Position numbers and translations under genes: made by a program
Shown: positions 6,138-8,010 of the stretch, piece after piece
Layout of the letters: every line of letters starts with the position of its first letter
Position numbering within the stretch: the stretch's first letter is position 1
Assembly: GCA_013812485.1 (NCBI GenBank)
Contig: JACCTJ010000281.1
Location: forward strand, 1 to 8,010
Origin: Thermoleophilaceae bacterium
GTDB lineage: Bacteria; Actinomycetota; Thermoleophilia; Solirubrobacterales; Thermoleophilaceae
Reading direction: 5' to 3'
Length of the DNA: 8,010 nucleotides
Notes under the pieces: model-generated
Told to the model about the DNA's origin: nothing
Database searches by the model: none
What the model saw: only the letters and a program-made list of their open reading frames with translations

Positions 6138-6977
6138 CTAGTCAGGCACGCCCCCGCTGAGGAACAGGTCAACCTGGAGCTCGCCCTCGCCCCGGTGGTA
6201 GCCCGAGAGGTCGGTGATGCCCTCGGAGGCCAGCACCTCGTCGTCGATGAAGAAGTTTCCGGTGCACTCAGCCGCGGGGCGGGTCAGGATCGCTTGGGCG
6301 GAGTCGGCCATGATCTCGGGCGTGCGCGAGGCGGCCATCGCCGCGTCGCCGCCGAGCAGGTTCTGCACGGCGGCCGTGGCGATGATCGTGCGCGGCCACA
6401 GCGAGTTGGCGGCGATCTTCTGTTCGCGGAGCTCCTCGGCGAGGCCGAGGGTGCAGAGGCTCATCCCGTACTTGGCGATCGTGTAGGCGAGGTGCGTGCC
6501 CGCCCAGCGCGGGTCGAGGTCGATCGGCGGCGACAGGGTGAGGATGTGGGCGTTCTCGGATTCGGCGAGGTGGGGGATGCACGCCTTGGAGAGCAGGAAG
6601 GTGCCCCGGCAGTTGATGTCCTGCATCAGGTCGTAGCGCTTCATATCGATCGCGGATGTCGGGCGAAGATCGATGGCGCTGGCGTTGTTGACGACGATGT
6701 CGATGCCGCCGAAGGCCTCTGCCGCGGACGCTACCGCGCGCTCGACGTCGGCGTCGGTGCGGACGTCGCCGACCACGGCGATCGCCTTGCCGCCCGCCTC
6801 TTCAATCTCGGCGGCGGCGGTGTGGACCGTGCCCTCGAGCTTCGGATGGGGCTTGTCGGTCTTGGCCAGAAGGCAGACGTTCGCGCCGTCCCGCGCCGCG
6901 CGCATCGCGATCGCGAGGCCAATGCCCCGGCTGCCACCGGACATGATCATCGTCCGCCCCTTCAAGGTCCGATCCAC
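6138..6977 (-). CDS. Short-chain dehydrogenase/reductase, HSDL2-like
   Basis: This 279-residue SDR has the cofactor motif SGGSRGIG (residues 13-20, serine in place of the usual threonine), DV at 71-72, NNAS (97-100), catalytic S149 in LTLSPP, and Y165-xxx-K169 in YTIAK. The blocks [30 protein letters not shown] and [20 protein letters not shown] closely resemble the SDR domain of hydroxysteroid dehydrogenase-like protein 2 (HSDL2), a peroxisomal protein in animals with a C-terminal SCP2 domain. That domain is absent here: the protein stops after the SDR unit. The substrate is unknown; a lipid or acyl-CoA oxidoreduction is likely. I chose GTG at 6977 ([15 protein letters not shown]), since the longer frame upstream is Ser/Arg-rich non-family sequence. 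There is no ribosome site; a TAATGT box sits 7 nt upstream. It heads an operon with the thiolase-like gene. Confidence 0.92.
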   Translation of the reverse strand: MDRTLKGRTMIMSGGSRGIGLAIAMRAARDGANVCLLAKTDKPHPKLEGTVHTAAAEIEEAGGKAIAVVGDVRTDADVERAVASAAEAFGGIDIVVNNASAIDLRPTSAIDMKRYDLMQDINCRGTFLLSKACIPHLAESENAHILTLSPPIDLDPRWAGTHLAYTIAKYGMSLCTLGLAEELREQKIAANSLWPRTIIATAAVQNLLGGDAAMAASRTPEIMADSAQAILTRPAAECTGNFFIDDEVLASEGITDLSGYHRGEGELQVDLFLSGGVPD

Positions 6978-6984
6978 GCGGCTG

Positions 6985-6992
6985 ACATTATC
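6985..6992 (-). promoter_or_regulatory. -10 box of the SDR-thiolase operon (leaderless)
   Basis: On the minus strand the octamer GATAATGT holds two overlapping options: GATAAT (6992-6987), a five-of-six match to TATAAT, and TAATGT (6990-6985), which fits TANNNT and ends 7 nt before the GTG at 6977. Either would place transcription start at or very near the start codon. No ribosome site or clear -35 is seen. Confidence 0.5.
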
Positions 6993-6999
6993 CGAGGCC

Positions 7000-7128
7000 G
7001 TGAGCAGGGGATCCGAAAAGGGGGACCTCGACGAGGCCTTCCTCGAGGCGGATCCGGAGGGCCGGCGCGGATACCAGCGCCGCATCGACGAGCTGACCGG
7101 AGAGGACGGCGATGATCGACCGGGCTAG
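7000..7128 (+). CDS. Possible small acidic protein (42 residues) upstream of the LOG gene
   Basis: From GTG at 7000 an open frame encodes 42 residues ending at TAG 7126-7128: VSRGSEKGDLDEAFLEADPE, then GRRGYQRRIDELTG and an acidic tail ending GDDRPG. The codons have the strong G/C third-position bias of true genes, and the peptide looks like a soluble, helical acidic protein rather than the Arg/Pro/Ser-rich shadows elsewhere. It overlaps the start of the LOG gene by 17 nt in another frame, so translation may be coupled. A CATTAT (6986-6991) is a possible -10 box 8 nt upstream; a GAGG (6994-6997) is too close to serve as a good ribosome site. I do not recognise a family. It could instead be non-coding sequence. 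Confidence 0.4.
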   Translation: MSRGSEKGDLDEAFLEADPEGRRGYQRRIDELTGEDGDDRPG

Positions 7129-7801
7129 GACCCCTGACGAGGAGTTGATCTACGCCGACCGGCCGAGCGTCGAGACGGGCGAGGCGGACGACGAGGAGCG
7201 CCTCGAGCGGATCGAGGCCGAGTTCCGCAAGGGGTTCGAAGCGCTCGCCGGCCTCGGGACCGCGGTCTGCGTTTTCGGTTCTGCGCGCACGGCCCCCGGC
7301 GACGAAGAGTACGAGCAGGCGCGAGAGACCGGCCGCGCCCTGGCCGAGGCGGGCTTCGTGGTCATCACGGGCGGCGGGCCCGGGACGATGGAGGCCGCGA
7401 ACCGCGGGGCGCAGGACGCGGGCGGGCTCTCGGTCGGACTCAACATCCGGCTCCCCCACGAGCAGGCCCTGAATGACTACTGCGAAATCGGGATCGACTT
7501 CCGCTACTTCTTCGTCCGCAAGCTGATGTTCGTCCGCTACTCCGACGCCTTCGTCTGCTTCCCCGGCGGCTTCGGGACGCTCGACGAGACCTTCGAGGCG
7601 CTGACCCTGATCCAGACAGGCAAGGCGGTCGACCATCCGGTCGTGCTGGTCGGCCAGGACTTCTGGTCCTCGCTGCTCGGCTGGGCCGAGACCCACCTGC
7701 TCGAACACGAGCGGATCTCGCCCGAGGACTGGGCGCAGGTGGAGCTGGCCGACGGAGTCGAGGACGTGCTCGCCCGCCTGTGCCGCCAGATCAGCGCCTA
7801 G
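7112..7801 (+). CDS. LOG-family protein (TIGR00730-type, nucleotide phosphoribohydrolase)
   Basis: The 229-residue product belongs to the LOG (formerly "lysine decarboxylase-like") family, whose studied members hydrolyse cytokinin riboside 5'-monophosphate or AMP to free base and ribose 5-phosphate. Signatures are VFGSAR (54-59), TGGGPGTMEAANRGA (86-100), RKLMFVR (136-142) and PGGFGTLDE (151-159), which carries the conserved PGGxGTxxE phosphoribose/metal site with E159. The first 45 residues form an acidic, helical extension seen in longer bacterial members. The ATG at 7112 has GGAGAGG at 7100-7106, 5 nt upstream. It is close to the small ORF upstream, and its stop lies 15 bp from the convergent gene at the right edge. 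Older names calling it a lysine decarboxylase are misleading. True substrate in this organism is unknown. Confidence 0.93.
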   Translation: MIDRARTPDEELIYADRPSVETGEADDEERLERIEAEFRKGFEALAGLGTAVCVFGSARTAPGDEEYEQARETGRALAEAGFVVITGGGPGTMEAANRGAQDAGGLSVGLNIRLPHEQALNDYCEIGIDFRYFFVRKLMFVRYSDAFVCFPGGFGTLDETFEALTLIQTGKAVDHPVVLVGQDFWSSLLGWAETHLLEHERISPEDWAQVELADGVEDVLARLCRQISA

Positions 7802-7816
7802 GCCGGGGCGCCGAGC

Positions 7817-8010
7817 TCAGCGGCGGCGCACGATGAGGCGCAGCGAGAGCTCCTCGGTGAACCGCCCGTCGGCCTCGGCGAAGACGATGACGTTGTAGCG
7901 GCCGGGGGCGAGGCGTCTGGTCGGGATGTTCAGCGAGTGCTCCCCCGCCTCGAACTTCCGCTGGATCAGCCGCACGCGCTTAGCGCCGCGGGACCGGCGC
8001 ACGACCACGC
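7817..8010 (-). CDS. C-terminal fragment of a probable secreted Ig-like-domain protein (5' end outside window)
   Basis: The minus strand ends at TGA 7817-7819 and stays open to the right edge, giving 64 residues of the C-terminus. The pattern KFEAGEHSLNIPTRRLAPGR followed by YNVIVFAEADGRFTEELSLR is that of a bacterial Ig-like/FlgD-like beta-sandwich: a G-x-H turn, a P-x-R-x-L-x-PG-x-Y strand, then a final beta-hairpin and RLIVRRR. Such C-terminal domains are frequent in secreted or surface proteins of Thermoleophilia. The gene presumably starts beyond the window; a GTG at 8008 is not convincing as a start because it would leave only one incomplete domain. What the rest of the protein does cannot be said. 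Confidence 0.6.
   Translation of the reverse strand, partial: VVVRRSRGAKRVRLIQRKFEAGEHSLNIPTRRLAPGRYNVIVFAEADGRFTEELSLRLIVRRR

Noticed and set aside
5141..6160. Plus-strand open frame of about 340 codons opposite the thiolase-like gene
   Set aside because: Its translation is Val/Leu/Arg/Gly/Asp-rich with no motifs, while the minus strand carries every thiolase catalytic residue.
6114..7115. Plus-strand open frame of about 330 codons opposite the SDR gene
   Set aside because: It is an antisense shadow; the minus strand has complete SDR motifs and a sensible promoter.
1..8010. CRISPR array, tRNA/rRNA genes, insertion sequences, prophage or defence island
   Set aside because: I saw no regularly spaced repeats, cloverleaf-like sequence, transposase motifs or terminal inverted repeats. 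Apart from the toxin-antitoxin pair nothing points to mobile DNA.

Overview
The window is very GC-rich, with strong G/C preference at third codon positions and several GTG/TTG starts. Gene content and protein style suggest a high-GC actinobacterium. The C-terminal domain at the right edge and the CAP protein resemble those common in Thermoleophilia (Solirubrobacter/Gaiella-like soil lineages). That lineage is inferred, not proven.

Left third (1-2994, all minus strand): a DJ-1/PfpI-family protein, a zinc alcohol/formaldehyde dehydrogenase-like enzyme and an MBL-fold hydrolase form a tight co-directional cluster. A SnoaL-like protein cut by the window edge lies downstream of it. Both the DJ-1 gene and the SnoaL gene are preceded by a promoter resembling the general-stress sigma (SigB/SigF) consensus with the same 15-nt spacing. 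The block therefore looks like a stress-induced, carbonyl/aldehyde-handling set.

Middle (3103-4900): a ribbon-helix-helix antitoxin and MazF/PemK toxin pair on the plus strand follows two copies of CCATATGG at an 11-bp period, a likely autoregulatory operator. Convergent to it is rpmE (ribosomal protein L31, four-cysteine form). Divergent from rpmE is a secreted CAP-domain protein gene broken by several single-base frameshifts.

Right part (4901-7816): an SDR of the HSDL2 type and an SCP-x-type thiolase-like protein form a minus-strand pair, with an 18-bp perfect palindrome between them. They probably act in lipid or fatty acyl metabolism. Divergent from them are a possible 42-residue ORF and a LOG-family nucleotide phosphoribohydrolase on the plus strand. 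The last about 190 bp hold the 3' end of a minus-strand gene that starts outside the window.

A recurring regulatory theme is leaderless architecture. The antitoxin, rpmE and the SDR each show a TANNNT -10 box exactly 7 nt before a GTG start and no convincing ribosome binding site. I saw no tRNA, rRNA, CRISPR array or insertion sequence. The window is mostly ordinary chromosomal content; the regulatory patterns, the broken CAP gene and the HSDL2/SCP-x pair are the parts most worth a second look.
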